A stretch of 64,000 bases of DNA, taken from Alloalcanivorax profundimaris (GTDB taxonomy: Bacteria > Pseudomonadota > Gammaproteobacteria > Pseudomonadales > Alcanivoracaceae). The translations under genes and the position numbers were made by a program. Of the stretch, positions 14,595 through 23,650 are shown in pieces. Location: the NCBI RefSeq assembly GCF_015265435.1, contig NZ_JABJWH010000005.1:62001-126000 (forward strand), written 5' to 3'. The notes beneath the pieces were generated by a model. That model was not told the origin of the DNA. It made no database searches and saw nothing but the letters and a program-made list of their open reading frames with translations. Every line of letters begins with the position of its first letter. Positions within the stretch are counted from its first letter, which is position 1.

Positions 14595-15629
14595 TCAACC
14601 GGCGTCCCGCGGGGCGCGGCGCCATTGGCCCGGCGTCTGGCCGGTGCGCCGTTTGAAGCTGCGTTGAAAGCAGCGGATGTCGGCGTAGCCCAGGTCCTCG
14701 GCGATCTCGCCCTGGGGGCAGTCGCTGTCGCGCAGATGTTGCTTGGCGCGCTCCAGGCGCACGTCGTCGAGGATGCGCTGCCAGCCGGTGCCCTCGGCGG
14801 CCAGCCGGCGGTGCAGGGTGCGGGTATTCAGGCGCAGGGCACGGGCCACCTGGTCGCGGTCCGGCAGGCGCCCACCACCCAGGGCCTCCTCCAGGCACTG
14901 GCGCACGCGCTGGCCCAGGCTGGTGGCGATGCCCAGGGCTTCCAACTGGCGCGCGGCGTGAGCCTCCAGGGTGGAAAGCAGCGTGGGATCGGGCTGGCGC
15001 AGGGGGTAGTCCAGCAGCCGGCGCGGGCCGATCAGCGCCGAGTAGGGGCGGCTGAAGCGCACCGGACAGCGGAACACCCGTTCGTACTCGCGCTGCTGGT
15101 GCAGGAAGCGGGGCCCGGGATGCTCGAACCACACCTCGCCGGGGGCCAGCTTCAGGTCGCCGGTGAGCCAGCGGGTGTAGTGCAGCCAGGAGCCGAACAC
15201 GTTCTCGATCAGGTGCCGGCGGGCCGGCTGGCGGGGGTAACGGCAGTGCCAGAGGATTTCCGAGTGTTCATCGTGCAGGCGGGTTTCGGTGGTGCCCATG
15301 TCGCCGACCAGCTTCTCGTAGCGGGACACCTTGGACAGTGCCTCGCCCACGGTGCCGGCGCTCATGGCGATGTAGCCCATCACGTTGTAGGAGCCGGGCT
15401 GCACGTGTTCGCTGGTGTGCAGCCCGAACAGCGGATCGTCGCCGCGGCGCACCAGCTCGTTGAGCAGGCGCTCGAAGCGGGCCCCGCGGATGCGCGCCTC
15501 CGGGTCGGAGAGCTCGCCGGCATCGATGCCGGCGGCGGCCAGGGCCTGGTCCACGTCCACGCGCCGGACCCGGGCGCTGGCCAGATACTGGCGCAGCGCC
15601 GCCACCGAGATGAAACCCAGCGGATCCAT
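14595..15629 (-). CDS. AraC-family regulator with N-terminal Arabinose_bd-like domain
   Basis: The 344-residue protein has an N-terminal ligand domain of the OruR/ArgR-AraC type (about residues 20-200, with SYNVMGYIAMSAGTVGEAL) and a C-terminal double helix-turn-helix (about 230-335). The latter ends with DLGYADIRCFQRSFKRRTGQ-TPGQWR, the AraC signature. It starts eight bases after the stop of the SIMPL-domain gene and so is probably cotranscribed with it. The ligand cannot be told from sequence. It differs from the other two AraC proteins in this window at 49,498 and 55,516, though the one at 55,516 shares the same N-terminal domain type. Confidence 0.88.
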   Translation of the reverse strand: MDPLGFISVAALRQYLASARVRRVDVDQALAAAGIDAGELSDPEARIRGARFERLLNELVRRGDDPLFGLHTSEHVQPGSYNVMGYIAMSAGTVGEALSKVSRYEKLVGDMGTTETRLHDEHSEILWHCRYPRQPARRHLIENVFGSWLHYTRWLTGDLKLAPGEVWFEHPGPRFLHQQREYERVFRCPVRFSRPYSALIGPRRLLDYPLRQPDPTLLSTLEAHAARQLEALGIATSLGQRVRQCLEEALGGGRLPDRDQVARALRLNTRTLHRRLAAEGTGWQRILDDVRLERAKQHLRDSDCPQGEIAEDLGYADIRCFQRSFKRRTGQTPGQWRRAPRDAG

Positions 15630-15637
15630 GCCGGCGG

Positions 15638-16333
15638 TCAGTCCAGTTCGAAGGTGATCTGCACGGTGGCGGTAACGTCCTGTTCGCCGGGGCGGTAGCT
15701 CTGGGCGCTGTCTTCCTTGGTGCTGGCGGCGCGCATCATCACCGGCTGGGGCATGCGGTAGCCCTGGGCGTTGATCTGCATTGCCTCGCCCAGTTCACGG
15801 CCGGCGGCGCGGGCCAGGATTTCCGCCTTGTCGCGGGCATCCTTCACGGCGTTTTCCAGGGCCTGGTGGGCGAGCTCGTCGGCGTTGCTGATTTCGCTGC
15901 CGGCGGGGCGCAGTTCCTTGAGGCCCAGCCCGGCCAGGCCGTCGGCCAGCTCCGCGTAGCGCTCCACGCCGGACACCTTGAAGGTGACCTCGCGGCTGAC
16001 CTGGTGGCCGATCAGTTTGCGCTCTGGCTGGTACTGCCATTCCGGGCTGATCTGGATGTCACTGGCGGTGACGCTCTTCTCCGGGATGTCCAGATCGTCG
16101 GCCAGGTCCAGCATGGCCTGGACCTGATCGTCCACGGTGCTCTTCATGGCGGCGATGTCGTCACCCCGTTCGCGGGCCACGGCGGTCAGCGAGAACAGAT
16201 CCGGGCGCGCCTTGACGCTGCCCTCGCCGGATACGTTGACGGTGTCCCGTTGCTCCGGGGTGGCGGGGGCGCCGCAGGCGGTAAGCAGCAGGGCGGCCAA
16301 CAGGCCGGCGAACAGCGGTGCGGGTTTTACCAT
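15638..16333 (-). CDS. SIMPL-domain (DUF541) lipoprotein
   Basis: The 231-residue protein starts with a type II signal peptide whose lipobox is LLTAC. The mature part is one SIMPL/DUF541 domain: VNVSGEGSVKARPDLFSLTA near the N terminus, then AKAE-like ARDKAEILARAAG and a C-terminal VTATVQITFELD strand. Members of this family (YggE, BP26) are periplasmic or outer-membrane oligomers of poorly known role, sometimes linked to oxidative stress. Start ATG 16,333 has GGAGATC just upstream. It diverges from apbC, with 79 bases between start codons. Confidence 0.88.
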   Translation of the reverse strand: MVKPAPLFAGLLAALLLTACGAPATPEQRDTVNVSGEGSVKARPDLFSLTAVARERGDDIAAMKSTVDDQVQAMLDLADDLDIPEKSVTASDIQISPEWQYQPERKLIGHQVSREVTFKVSGVERYAELADGLAGLGLKELRPAGSEISNADELAHQALENAVKDARDKAEILARAAGRELGEAMQINAQGYRMPQPVMMRAASTKEDSAQSYRPGEQDVTATVQITFELD

Positions 16334-16412
16334 GGTGATCTCCTTGGTCGAGGGCTGGTCCAGTCCAGCCTGCAACTTTATCATTCCCTCCCCGGATGCA
16401 GGAGGTCCTGAA

Positions 16413-17498
16413 ATGCGAATCGAACAGGCGGTTAGACAGTCCCTGGCGGATTTGATCCCCGAGGATCTGGGCGTGGACCTGGTTTCCGCGGGTGCGGTGA
16501 AGGAAATCGTCGAGAGCGACACGACGCTGCGCCTGGTGGTGCGCCTGGGTTATCCCTGCCAGTCGCGGCTGCCGGCGCTGCGCGCGGCCATCGAGGAAAG
16601 GGTGACGCCGTTGCTGGACGGTCGCGACCTGGACCTGGATCTCGGCGTGCACATCAGCCCGCACCGCGCGCAACACGACATGCCGGCCATGTTGCAGGTG
16701 GCCAACGTGATCGCGGTGGCCTCCGGCAAGGGCGGCGTGGGCAAATCCACCACGGCGGTGAATCTGGCCCTGGCGTTGCACGCCGAGGGCGCCCGGGTGG
16801 GCCTGCTGGACGCGGACATCTTCGGCCCCAGCCAGCCGGTGATGCTGGGTCTGCCCAAGGGCACCCGGCCGGAGGTCCGCGACGGCAACACCTTCATTCC
16901 GGTGCCCGCCCACGGCCTGCAGACCATGTCCATGGGGTACCTGGTCACCGAGCAGACCCCGGTGGTGTGGCGCGGGCCCAAGGCCAGCGGCGCGCTCACC
17001 CAGATGATGCAGCAGACCGCCTGGCACGATCTGGACTATCTGATCGTCGATCTGCCGCCGGGCACCGGCGACATTCAGCTGACCCTGGCGCAGAAAATTC
17101 CGGTGGCCGGCGCGGTGGTGGTGACCACGCCCCAGGACATCGCCCTGCTGGACGCCATCAAGGGCGTGGAAATGTTCCGCAAGGTGGACGTGGGCGTGCT
17201 CGGCGTGGTGGAGAACATGGCGGTGCACATCTGCTCGAACTGCGGCCACGAGGAGCACATCTTCGGCCAGGGCGGCGCCGAGCGCATGAGCCGCGAGTAC
17301 GACGCCCCGGTGCTGGGGTCGCTGCCGCTGTCGCTGCGCATCCGCGAGCAGGCCGACGGCGGCACGCCCACGGTGGTGGCGGAGCCGGACAGCGCCGAGG
17401 CGCGTATTTACCGGGACACCGCCCGGCGCATGGCGGCGCGGCTGTCGCTGACTCGCGCCGGCCGCCGCCCGTTTCCCAAGGTGGTGACCCAGCATTGA
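16413..17498 (+). CDS. apbC: Iron-sulfur cluster carrier ATPase ApbC/Mrp
   Basis: The 361-residue P-loop ATPase has an N-terminal MIP18-like domain (about residues 1-85), a deviant Walker A motif [10 protein letters not shown] (about residue 104), [21 protein letters not shown] and the CSNC pair (about residue 274) that binds a bridging 4Fe-4S cluster in the dimer. It should carry FeS clusters to apoproteins. ATG 16,413 is preceded by AGGAGG. It is followed 49 bases later by dcd, so the two may be cotranscribed; the same neighbours occur in other gammaproteobacteria. Confidence 0.94.
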   Translation: MRIEQAVRQSLADLIPEDLGVDLVSAGAVKEIVESDTTLRLVVRLGYPCQSRLPALRAAIEERVTPLLDGRDLDLDLGVHISPHRAQHDMPAMLQVANVIAVASGKGGVGKSTTAVNLALALHAEGARVGLLDADIFGPSQPVMLGLPKGTRPEVRDGNTFIPVPAHGLQTMSMGYLVTEQTPVVWRGPKASGALTQMMQQTAWHDLDYLIVDLPPGTGDIQLTLAQKIPVAGAVVVTTPQDIALLDAIKGVEMFRKVDVGVLGVVENMAVHICSNCGHEEHIFGQGGAERMSREYDAPVLGSLPLSLRIREQADGGTPTVVAEPDSAEARIYRDTARRMAARLSLTRAGRRPFPKVVTQH

Positions 17499-17547
17499 GC
17501 AGGGTACCATTGCCCGATTCCGTCGACACCGACATGTAAGGATTCCC

Positions 17548-18117
17548 ATGAGCATCAAAGCCGACCGCTGGATCAAACGCATGGCCCTGGAGCACGGCAT
17601 GATCGAGCCGTTCCAGGACGGTCAGATCCGCGCCGACCAGAACGGCGACAAGCTGATTTCCTACGGGGTATCCAGCTACGGCTACGACGTGCGCTGCGCC
17701 GACGAATTCAAGGTGTTCACCAACATCCACTCGGCCACCGTGGACCCCAAGCATTTCGACGAGAAGAGCTTCGTGGACATCAAGGGCGACTACTGCACCA
17801 TCCCGCCCAACTCCTTCGCCCTGGCGCGCACCGTGGAATACTTCCGCATTCCCCGTAACGTGCTCACCATCTGCCTGGGCAAGTCCACCTACGCGCGCTG
17901 CGGCATCATCGTCAATGTGACGCCGCTGGAGCCGGAGTGGGAAGGCCACGTCACCTTGGAATTCTCCAACACCACTAACCTGCCGGCGCGCATCTACGCC
18001 AACGAGGGCGTGGCGCAAATGCTGTTCCTGGAATCCGACGAAATCTGCGAGACCTCCTACAAGGATCGCGGCGGCAAGTATCAGGGGCAGAAGGGCGTCA
18101 CCCTGCCGCGCGCCTGA
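17548..18117 (+). CDS. dcd: dCTP deaminase
   Basis: The 189-residue trimeric enzyme converts dCTP to dUTP for dTMP synthesis. Visible motifs are [25 protein letters not shown], the catalytic Glu in [11 protein letters not shown], and the C-terminal [13 protein letters not shown] that folds over the nucleotide. Length equals the bacterial monofunctional enzyme. Ribosome site AAGGA lies seven bases upstream of the ATG. Confidence 0.96.
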   Translation: MSIKADRWIKRMALEHGMIEPFQDGQIRADQNGDKLISYGVSSYGYDVRCADEFKVFTNIHSATVDPKHFDEKSFVDIKGDYCTIPPNSFALARTVEYFRIPRNVLTICLGKSTYARCGIIVNVTPLEPEWEGHVTLEFSNTTNLPARIYANEGVAQMLFLESDEICETSYKDRGGKYQGQKGVTLPRA

Positions 18118-18122
18118 AACCC

Positions 18123-18177
18123 ATCGCGGCTGAAGCCGCTCCTACGGAGCCCGTGTAGGAGCGGCTTCAGCCGCGAT
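18123..18177. repeat. Inverted pair of GTAGGAGCGGCTTCAGCCGCGAT repeats
   Basis: Two perfect 23-base copies face each other at 18,123-18,145 and 18,155-18,177, with nine bases between. The strong stem lies between the convergent genes dcd and the DUF3108 gene and could act as a transcription barrier. Confidence 0.88.
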
Positions 18178-18223
18178 AACCAGGGCCGGAGCAACCCCTC
18201 CGCGTCCGCATCCCGCACCCGTC

Positions 18224-18934
18224 TTATTCCGGCAAGGGCCCGTTGTACTCGCGCATGATCAGCTCGCCATGGAGCAGGGCGCTTTCGATGTGGCGGGCCT
18301 TCACCACCATGTAGCCCACCTTGGGCGCCACCCAGAACAGGGTGCGGCGCTTTTCGTCCTCGTCCTTGTCCCGCTTCTTCTCCACCACCAGGGTGTCCAG
18401 TTCGCCCATGGGGGTGTCGATGGTTTCCCGGTCCACCACCACGAAATGATGGTGGCGCAGGTCGTCGCCGTACACGCTGGTGGCGTCGTATTCCTTGTCG
18501 CCGCCGGCGAACACGCAGCGTGCCCGCAGCAGCATGCTCAATTCGTCCAGGGCGTCCTCGGGAATGGCGAAGGCCTCCACGCCATCCTCGGATTCGGTGG
18601 TCACGCCGGGTTTGTCCCAGTCGAAATCCGTGTGGTAGTAGCGGTGCTTGCCGAAGCCGTTGAACTCATGCTCGTAGCGGATCGTGCGTGGCGCGCAGCG
18701 GTTCCAGCGGAACCAGCTTTCCTCGCGGTTGTTGAGCAGCCAGGAATGGGCCTCGAACAGCATGTGGTAGCGGTCGTCGCCGGCCACCGGCTCCAGGATC
18801 AGGGTGGCCTTGATGGGGGTGGGGATCTTGTTGACGTAGATGCGGTACTCGGCGGAGAACGGTGCCAGGGGGGCGGCGCCGGCGATCAGCGGCGCCAGCC
18901 AGAGCAGCGCCGCCAGGATCAAGGGCGCTCGCAT
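18224..18934 (-). CDS. DUF3108 periplasmic protein (second of pair)
   Basis: The 236-residue protein starts with a cleavable signal peptide ending AGA. The rest is one DUF3108 domain: FSAEYRIYVNKIPTPIKATL, SWFRWNRCAPRTIRYEHEF, DTLVVEKKRDKDE and TLFWVAPKVGYMVVKARH. Family function is unknown. The start codon shares one base with the stop of the upstream paralogue (TAATG), so translation is coupled. It is the last gene of a purM-purN-DUF3108-DUF3108 run. Confidence 0.88.
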   Translation of the reverse strand: MRAPLILAALLWLAPLIAGAAPLAPFSAEYRIYVNKIPTPIKATLILEPVAGDDRYHMLFEAHSWLLNNREESWFRWNRCAPRTIRYEHEFNGFGKHRYYHTDFDWDKPGVTTESEDGVEAFAIPEDALDELSMLLRARCVFAGGDKEYDATSVYGDDLRHHHFVVVDRETIDTPMGELDTLVVEKKRDKDEDEKRRTLFWVAPKVGYMVVKARHIESALLHGELIMREYNGPLPE

Positions 18935-19659
18935 TACGGAAAGGTCTCCAGGCGCAGAACATGGCGTCCGTCATTGTTGCGCTGCACCAGCTGCACCAGG
19001 GCGTGGTCATGCTCCGGGGCGAACCACAGGAAGGTTTCGCGTCCGTTGTCGCGCTCGCGCACGCGGCGCACCTTGATGGTCTTCACCTCGCGGTCGGCGA
19101 CCTCCAGGGTCTCGCGGCCTTCCACCCGGTAGCGGTGGGTCTCCACTTCCCGTTCGTCCGCCACCCGCAGGGTCAGCGCGTCCTCGCCCCGGGACAGCAT
19201 GCACTGCAGCGCCAGGGGCAAAGCGATCTCGTCGGTGGCGCCGGGGCCGGCGTCGTAGGTGCGCGGCTCATGGTCGCTGCGTTCGCTGGTGGCCTGGTGG
19301 CTGGCCGGGTCGATGCGCAGTTCGGCGGTCTTCACCCGGCCCAGGCCGGCGCGGCGGTAGCCGTAGTAGCGGGTCACCGGCACGCAGCCGTCCCACTGGA
19401 AGACCGAGGTTTCGCGGATTTCGCCGATGAAGTTCTTGGCTTTCACTTCCATTTTCCAGCCGCCGCCGGCGGCGGGGGCCAGTGAGCGGGTGGCGCCCAC
19501 GGAGAACGGGAAGCCGGCGGCCTTGAGTCGGTATTCGCTCTGGAAAGCGGCCACCGGCGGGTCCGCCGCCATGGCCGTGGCGCCCAGCGTCAGGGCGGCG
19601 AGCAGGCCGCTAAGCCGGAGTGCCCAGTGAAAGGCCCGAGGCGGGCAGGGTTTCGCCAT
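18934..19659 (-). CDS. DUF3108 periplasmic protein (first of pair)
   Basis: The 241-residue protein has a signal peptide ending AMA and a DUF3108 domain: FQSEYRLKAAGFPFSVGATR, SVFQWDGCVPVTRYYGYRR, ALQCMLSRGEDALTL and TFLWFAPEHDHALVQLVQ. It is similar in layout to the next gene, including one Cys after a Trp-rich strand, so the two arose by tandem duplication. It overlaps the 3' end of purN by 50 bases. The association of DUF3108 genes with purMN is known in gammaproteobacteria, but no role in purine synthesis is established. Confidence 0.86.
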   Translation of the reverse strand: MAKPCPPRAFHWALRLSGLLAALTLGATAMAADPPVAAFQSEYRLKAAGFPFSVGATRSLAPAAGGGWKMEVKAKNFIGEIRETSVFQWDGCVPVTRYYGYRRAGLGRVKTAELRIDPASHQATSERSDHEPRTYDAGPGATDEIALPLALQCMLSRGEDALTLRVADEREVETHRYRVEGRETLEVADREVKTIKVRRVRERDNGRETFLWFAPEHDHALVQLVQRNNDGRHVLRLETFP

Positions 19660-20260
19660 CCAGTTCCACTCCCTGGTCGGTAAGATGCAGGCGCCCCTCG
19701 GCGCGCCAACGGAGAACCCGAGGGTACAGGCTGTGTTCCTGTGTCTGAACCCGTTTTGACAGGCTTTCCACGCTATCGTTCTCGTTCACCGGCACGGCGG
19801 CCCGGGCGATCAGGGGGCCGCCGTCCAGTTCGTCGGTGACGAAGTGCAGCGAGCAGCCGTGTTCGGCGTCGCCGGCGGCCAGGGCCCGGGCATGGGTATC
19901 CAGCCCCGGGTATTTGGGCAGCAGGGAAGGGTGGATATTGAGCAGCCGGCCCTGGTAATGGCCCACGAACAGGGGCGAAAGAATGCGCATGAAGCCGGCC
20001 AGCACCACGGTGTCGGCGCCGGCGGCGTCGATGCGTTCGATCATGGCCCGGTCGAAGGCCTCGCGGCCGTCGTAGTCACGGTGGTTGATCACCGCCGTGC
20101 TTAGGCCGGCCCGTTCCGCCCGGGCCAGGCCGGGTGCTCCGGCGCGGTTGCTGAGCACCAGGGTGACCCGGGCCGGCAGGTCGCCGGCGGCGATGGCATC
20201 GAGAATGGCTTGCAGGTTGGTGCCGGCGCCGCTGATCAGCACCGCGAGCCGGTGGGTCAC
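19610..20260 (-). CDS. purN: Phosphoribosylglycinamide formyltransferase
   Basis: The 216-residue enzyme moves a formyl group from 10-formyl-THF to GAR, step three of purine synthesis. It has the N-terminal [11 protein letters not shown] phosphate-binding motif, [11 protein letters not shown], the catalytic Asn-His in [12 protein letters not shown], and the catalytic Asp in DELDGGPLI. The GTG start at 20,260 overlaps the purM stop by three bases, the usual purMN coupling. Family length is about 212. Confidence 0.95.
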   Translation of the reverse strand: MTHRLAVLISGAGTNLQAILDAIAAGDLPARVTLVLSNRAGAPGLARAERAGLSTAVINHRDYDGREAFDRAMIERIDAAGADTVVLAGFMRILSPLFVGHYQGRLLNIHPSLLPKYPGLDTHARALAAGDAEHGCSLHFVTDELDGGPLIARAAVPVNENDSVESLSKRVQTQEHSLYPRVLRWRAEGRLHLTDQGVELDGETLPASGLSLGTPA

Positions 20261-21300
20261 GGCGCCACGCCTTCCAGCAGCACCTCCGGCTCCTCGTCGT
20301 CGCTGGCGCGGATCTCGCCGATCAGGAAGGCGGATTCGCCGGCGGCGGCGAGCAGCGCCAGGGTCTGATCCACGGCGTCGGCGGGCACCACCACGGCCAT
20401 GCCAACGCCGCAGTTGAAGGTGCGGTACATCTCCGGCACCGGCACCTGGCCCTGTTCCTGCAGCCACTGGAACACCGGCGGCCATTGCCAGGCGGCGGTG
20501 TCGATCACCGCGCGGGTGCCGTTGGGCAGCACCCGGGGCAGGTTCTCGGTGAGGCCGCCGCCGGTGATGTGGGCCAGGGCGTGCACCGGCACCTGCTTGA
20601 TCAGCTCCAGCAGGGGCTTCACGTAGATGCGGGTCGGCTCCAGCAGCAGGTCGATCACCGGCCGGCCGTCGATTTCGGTGCTGTCCGCCTGTTCCAGGAT
20701 GCGGCGGATCAGGGAATAGCCGTTGGAGTGGGGGCCGGAAGAAGCCAGGCCGATCACCTTGTCGCCGGCTTCCACGGCGGCGCCGTCCAGCACGCCGTCC
20801 CGTTCCACCACGCCCACGCAGAAGCCCGCCAGGTCGTAGTCCTCGCCCTGGTACATGCCGGGCATCTCCGCGGTCTCGCCGCCGATCAGCGCGCAGCCGG
20901 CCTGTTCACACCCCTCGGCGATGCCGCTCACCACCCGGGTGGCGGTGTCCACGTCCAGCTTGCCGGTGGCGTAGTAGTCCAGGAAGAACAGGGGCTCGGC
21001 GCCGCCCACCACCAGATCGTTGACGCACATGGCCACCAGGTCGATGCCCACGTTGTCGTGGCGGTCGTTTTCCAGGGCCAGGCGCAGTTTGGTGCCGACG
21101 CCGTCGGTGCCGGCCACCAGCACCGGGTTCTTGTAGCCCTCGGGCAGGGCACAGAGGGCGCCGAACCCGCCCAGGCCGCCGAGCACTTCCGGACGGCGGG
21201 TGCGTTTGGCCACCGGGGCGATGCGTTTCACCAACTCGTTGCCGGCATCGATGTCGACACCGGCGTCGCGGTAGGTCAACGGCCGTTTCTGTTCGCTCAT
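20257..21300 (-). CDS. purM: Phosphoribosylformylglycinamidine cyclo-ligase
   Basis: The 347-residue AIR synthetase closes the imidazole ring using ATP. Diagnostic stretches are [41 protein letters not shown]-like [23 protein letters not shown], and the C-terminal CGVGMAVVV. Ribosome site AGGAGCC lies upstream of the ATG. It diverges from the DUF2066 gene, the common purM/hda neighbourhood in gammaproteobacteria. Confidence 0.96.
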   Translation of the reverse strand: MSEQKRPLTYRDAGVDIDAGNELVKRIAPVAKRTRRPEVLGGLGGFGALCALPEGYKNPVLVAGTDGVGTKLRLALENDRHDNVGIDLVAMCVNDLVVGGAEPLFFLDYYATGKLDVDTATRVVSGIAEGCEQAGCALIGGETAEMPGMYQGEDYDLAGFCVGVVERDGVLDGAAVEAGDKVIGLASSGPHSNGYSLIRRILEQADSTEIDGRPVIDLLLEPTRIYVKPLLELIKQVPVHALAHITGGGLTENLPRVLPNGTRAVIDTAAWQWPPVFQWLQEQGQVPVPEMYRTFNCGVGMAVVVPADAVDQTLALLAAAGESAFLIGEIRASDDEEPEVLLEGVAP

Positions 21301-21474
21301 GGCAAGGGGCTCCTGGGGGTCTTGAAGGCTGCGTATTCTAGGGCCTGTTCGGGCTAAATGCGATGGGCGGAGCCGGCCCGGGGCAATTTATCCGGTCCCG
21401 GGAATCCGGTTCGCCAGAGGCGGTCATATCAGGGATAATGGCGCGCGCTCACAAACCCGGTTTTGGACGTATCG

Positions 21475-22581
21475 ATGTATCGCTTGTTGTTGAGTCTGGT
21501 GATGGTGCTGCTGGCGGCGACGCCGGCCTGGGCGTCGGAGGCCGGCCAGGTGTCCGTGCCCCTGAGCGGAGAGCAGCCGCGCGGCGACGAGGCCCGCCAG
21601 GCGGCCCTGCGCCAGGGGCTGGAAACCGTCATCACGCGGCTCACCGGCCGCGACCGGGTGGCGGACCTGCCCGGCGTGGCCGAGGCCCTGGACGCGCCCC
21701 AGCGCTGGTTGTCCCGCTATTCCTACCAGCCCGGCGAGCCGTTGCGCCTGAGCGCGGTGTTCGACGACCGGGCCCTGACCCACTATCTGGCCGACCGGGG
21801 CGCGCCGGTGTGGGGCGGCAGCCAGCCGCCGGTGCTGGTGTGGCTGGTCACCGAGGGCACCGGCCGTGGCGATCTGGTCACCGCCGGGGACCCGCTGGCC
21901 GAGCGCCTGGCCGACGTGGCCGCCCGGCGTGGCGTGACCCTGGTGCTGCCGGAGTGGGACCAGCGCGACCGGGACACCGTCACCGTGGCCGATGTGCGCG
22001 GCCAATTCGACGGCCCGCTGCTGCAGGCCTCGCGCCGCTACGACACCGACTGGGTGGCCACCGGCGTGCTCTACGACGGCGCCGCCACCACCCTGAACTG
22101 GCGCCTGCTGGACGGCGGCGAGGCGGTGGCCGGCGAGCGCGCCCGGGCCGAGGGCACCGACGCCGCCCTGGACGCCTTCATCGCCGCCTTGTCCGATCAG
22201 ATGGCCGAGCGCTACGCGGTGGGCGGTAATGACAATGCCGGCGCGGACCGCGACGCGCCGCCGGCCGGCGACGGTCCCGCGCCGCCGCCGGTGATCGGCG
22301 GCGACAACCCGGCCGGTGGCGACATCCTGCTGCGCGACGACCGGGTGATCACGGTGCGTGGCGTGACTACCTTGAGCGCCTGGCACCGTCTGCGGACGCA
22401 ACTGGCCGGCCTGGGCCCGGTGCGCGACGTGGCGTTGCGGGTGGCCAGCGACGACCGGGTGCAGTTTGAAATGGCGTTTTCCGGTGGCCGCGCCGAACTC
22501 GCGCGCCTGGTGAGCAGCCTGGACGCCCTGCGCGACTGCGGCGATCCCTCCGCGCCGCCGCTGACCTACTGCCTGCGATGA
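21475..22581 (+). CDS. DUF2066 secreted protein
   Basis: The 368-residue protein has a signal peptide (MYRLLLSLVMVLLAATPAWA) and a DUF2066 domain with ARQAALRQGLETVITRLTG near the N terminus, a repeated signature of this family. A proline/glycine-rich low-complexity stretch (about residues 250-275) separates it from a small C-terminal domain. Function is unknown. Its stop overlaps the start of hda (ATGA), a conserved gene pair. Confidence 0.85.
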   Translation: MYRLLLSLVMVLLAATPAWASEAGQVSVPLSGEQPRGDEARQAALRQGLETVITRLTGRDRVADLPGVAEALDAPQRWLSRYSYQPGEPLRLSAVFDDRALTHYLADRGAPVWGGSQPPVLVWLVTEGTGRGDLVTAGDPLAERLADVAARRGVTLVLPEWDQRDRDTVTVADVRGQFDGPLLQASRRYDTDWVATGVLYDGAATTLNWRLLDGGEAVAGERARAEGTDAALDAFIAALSDQMAERYAVGGNDNAGADRDAPPAGDGPAPPPVIGGDNPAGGDILLRDDRVITVRGVTTLSAWHRLRTQLAGLGPVRDVALRVASDDRVQFEMAFSGGRAELARLVSSLDALRDCGDPSAPPLTYCLR

Positions 22582-23264
22582 GCCAACTGCCCCTGGCCCT
22601 GGAACTGCGCGAGGGCCACGCGCTGGACAACTTCCACGCCGGCCCCAACGGTGCCGCCCTGGCCACGGTGCGCGCCGCCGCCGAGGGCGAAGAGCGCCAG
22701 GCGTTCATCTGGGGCGCCGCCGGCCAGGGCCGCAGCCATTTGCTGGAAGGCGCCGTGCGCCGGGCCCAGGAGCTGGGCCGTCATGCCTGCCTGCTGCCCG
22801 CCGGCGAGCTGCTGCCGCTGGTGCCGGACGTGCTGGAATCCATGGAGCAGTTCGACCTGCTGGCGGTGGACGACGTGGACCGCTTCGCCGGCGAGGCGGC
22901 CTGGGAAGAAGCCCTGTTCCATCTCTACAACCGCATGATGGCGCGCGGCGGCACTTTGCTGTTCAGCGCCACGGCGGCGCCGGGGGCGCTGGGCTGGTTG
23001 CTGCCGGACCTGGCCACGCGCCTGGCGGCGGGGCCGGTGTTCCGGCTTCAGCGCATGGAGGAGGAGGATCTGGCGGCCCTGCTCGCCGAGCGTGCCCGGG
23101 AGCGGGGCCTGAAGCTGGGCCCGGAGGTGGCCCGTTTCATGGTGATGCGTAGCGAGCGCTCGCCGGCGCTGCTGCTGGAGCGGCTGGCCACCCTGGACCG
23201 CACCGCCCTGGCCCGGCAGCGGGCGCCCACCATTCCGTTCGTCAAGGACGTGTTTGGCTGGTAG
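22578..23264 (+). CDS. hda: DnaA regulatory inactivator Hda
   Basis: The 228-residue AAA+ protein, related to the DnaA ATPase domain, binds the sliding clamp through its N-terminal QLPLALELREG segment (clamp-binding motif) and drives hydrolysis of DnaA-ATP after initiation. P-loop-like GAAGQGRSHLL (about residue 46), Walker B-like LLAVDDVDRF and C-terminal sensor-2 region are seen. Length matches E. coli Hda (about 233). It begins within the stop of the DUF2066 gene and converges on the LapA-like gene with a 23-base overlap. Confidence 0.93.
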   Translation: MSQLPLALELREGHALDNFHAGPNGAALATVRAAAEGEERQAFIWGAAGQGRSHLLEGAVRRAQELGRHACLLPAGELLPLVPDVLESMEQFDLLAVDDVDRFAGEAAWEEALFHLYNRMMARGGTLLFSATAAPGALGWLLPDLATRLAAGPVFRLQRMEEEDLAALLAERARERGLKLGPEVARFMVMRSERSPALLLERLATLDRTALARQRAPTIPFVKDVFGW

Positions 23265-23577
23265 CGCCAGTGTCCTTCGGGGTGGCGCCATGGCGCCGCC
23301 CGGGTTTCAGCCAGCGCCGGCGCAGGCCCTCCCAGACCAGCGCGCCCACCACCATGCTCAGCAGCATCAGTACCAGCTTGGGCAGCGCCGCCACGGTCCA
23401 GAACAGCAGGTCGATGGAGGTGGGTTCCAGATTCTGGGCGATCACCACCAGCACCAGAATCAGTAGCAGAATCTGCAGCGCCCCGAGCGGGTGACGGCGC
23501 AGCCAGCGACCGCCACCCTTGGCGGCGCGGCCCAGTTTCGAGCCCGGGCGGGGGCTGTCGTAGGGATCCGGTTCCAT
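23242..23577 (-). CDS. LapA-like (DUF1049) inner-membrane protein
   Basis: The 111-residue protein has a polar N-terminal tail (about 30 residues), two hydrophobic segments (about 33-50 and 60-80) separated by [12 protein letters not shown], and a basic C-terminal tail. The N-x-x-(T/I)-x-(F/L) turn between the helices is the DUF1049/LapA signature. Relatives such as E. coli LapA work with LapB in regulating lipopolysaccharide assembly, but no lapB is adjacent here. ATG 23,577 follows AAGGAG. It overlaps the 3' end of hda on the opposite strand. Confidence 0.8.
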   Translation of the reverse strand: MEPDPYDSPRPGSKLGRAAKGGGRWLRRHPLGALQILLLILVLVVIAQNLEPTSIDLLFWTVAALPKLVLMLLSMVVGALVWEGLRRRWLKPGRRHGATPKDTGATSQTRP

Positions 23578-23650
23578 GACTTGGCTCCTTGCGGTTTTCC
23601 CCCAATCTTTCACAGTATCGATTCAGCAACAAGGGAGGCGAGCAGCGTCT

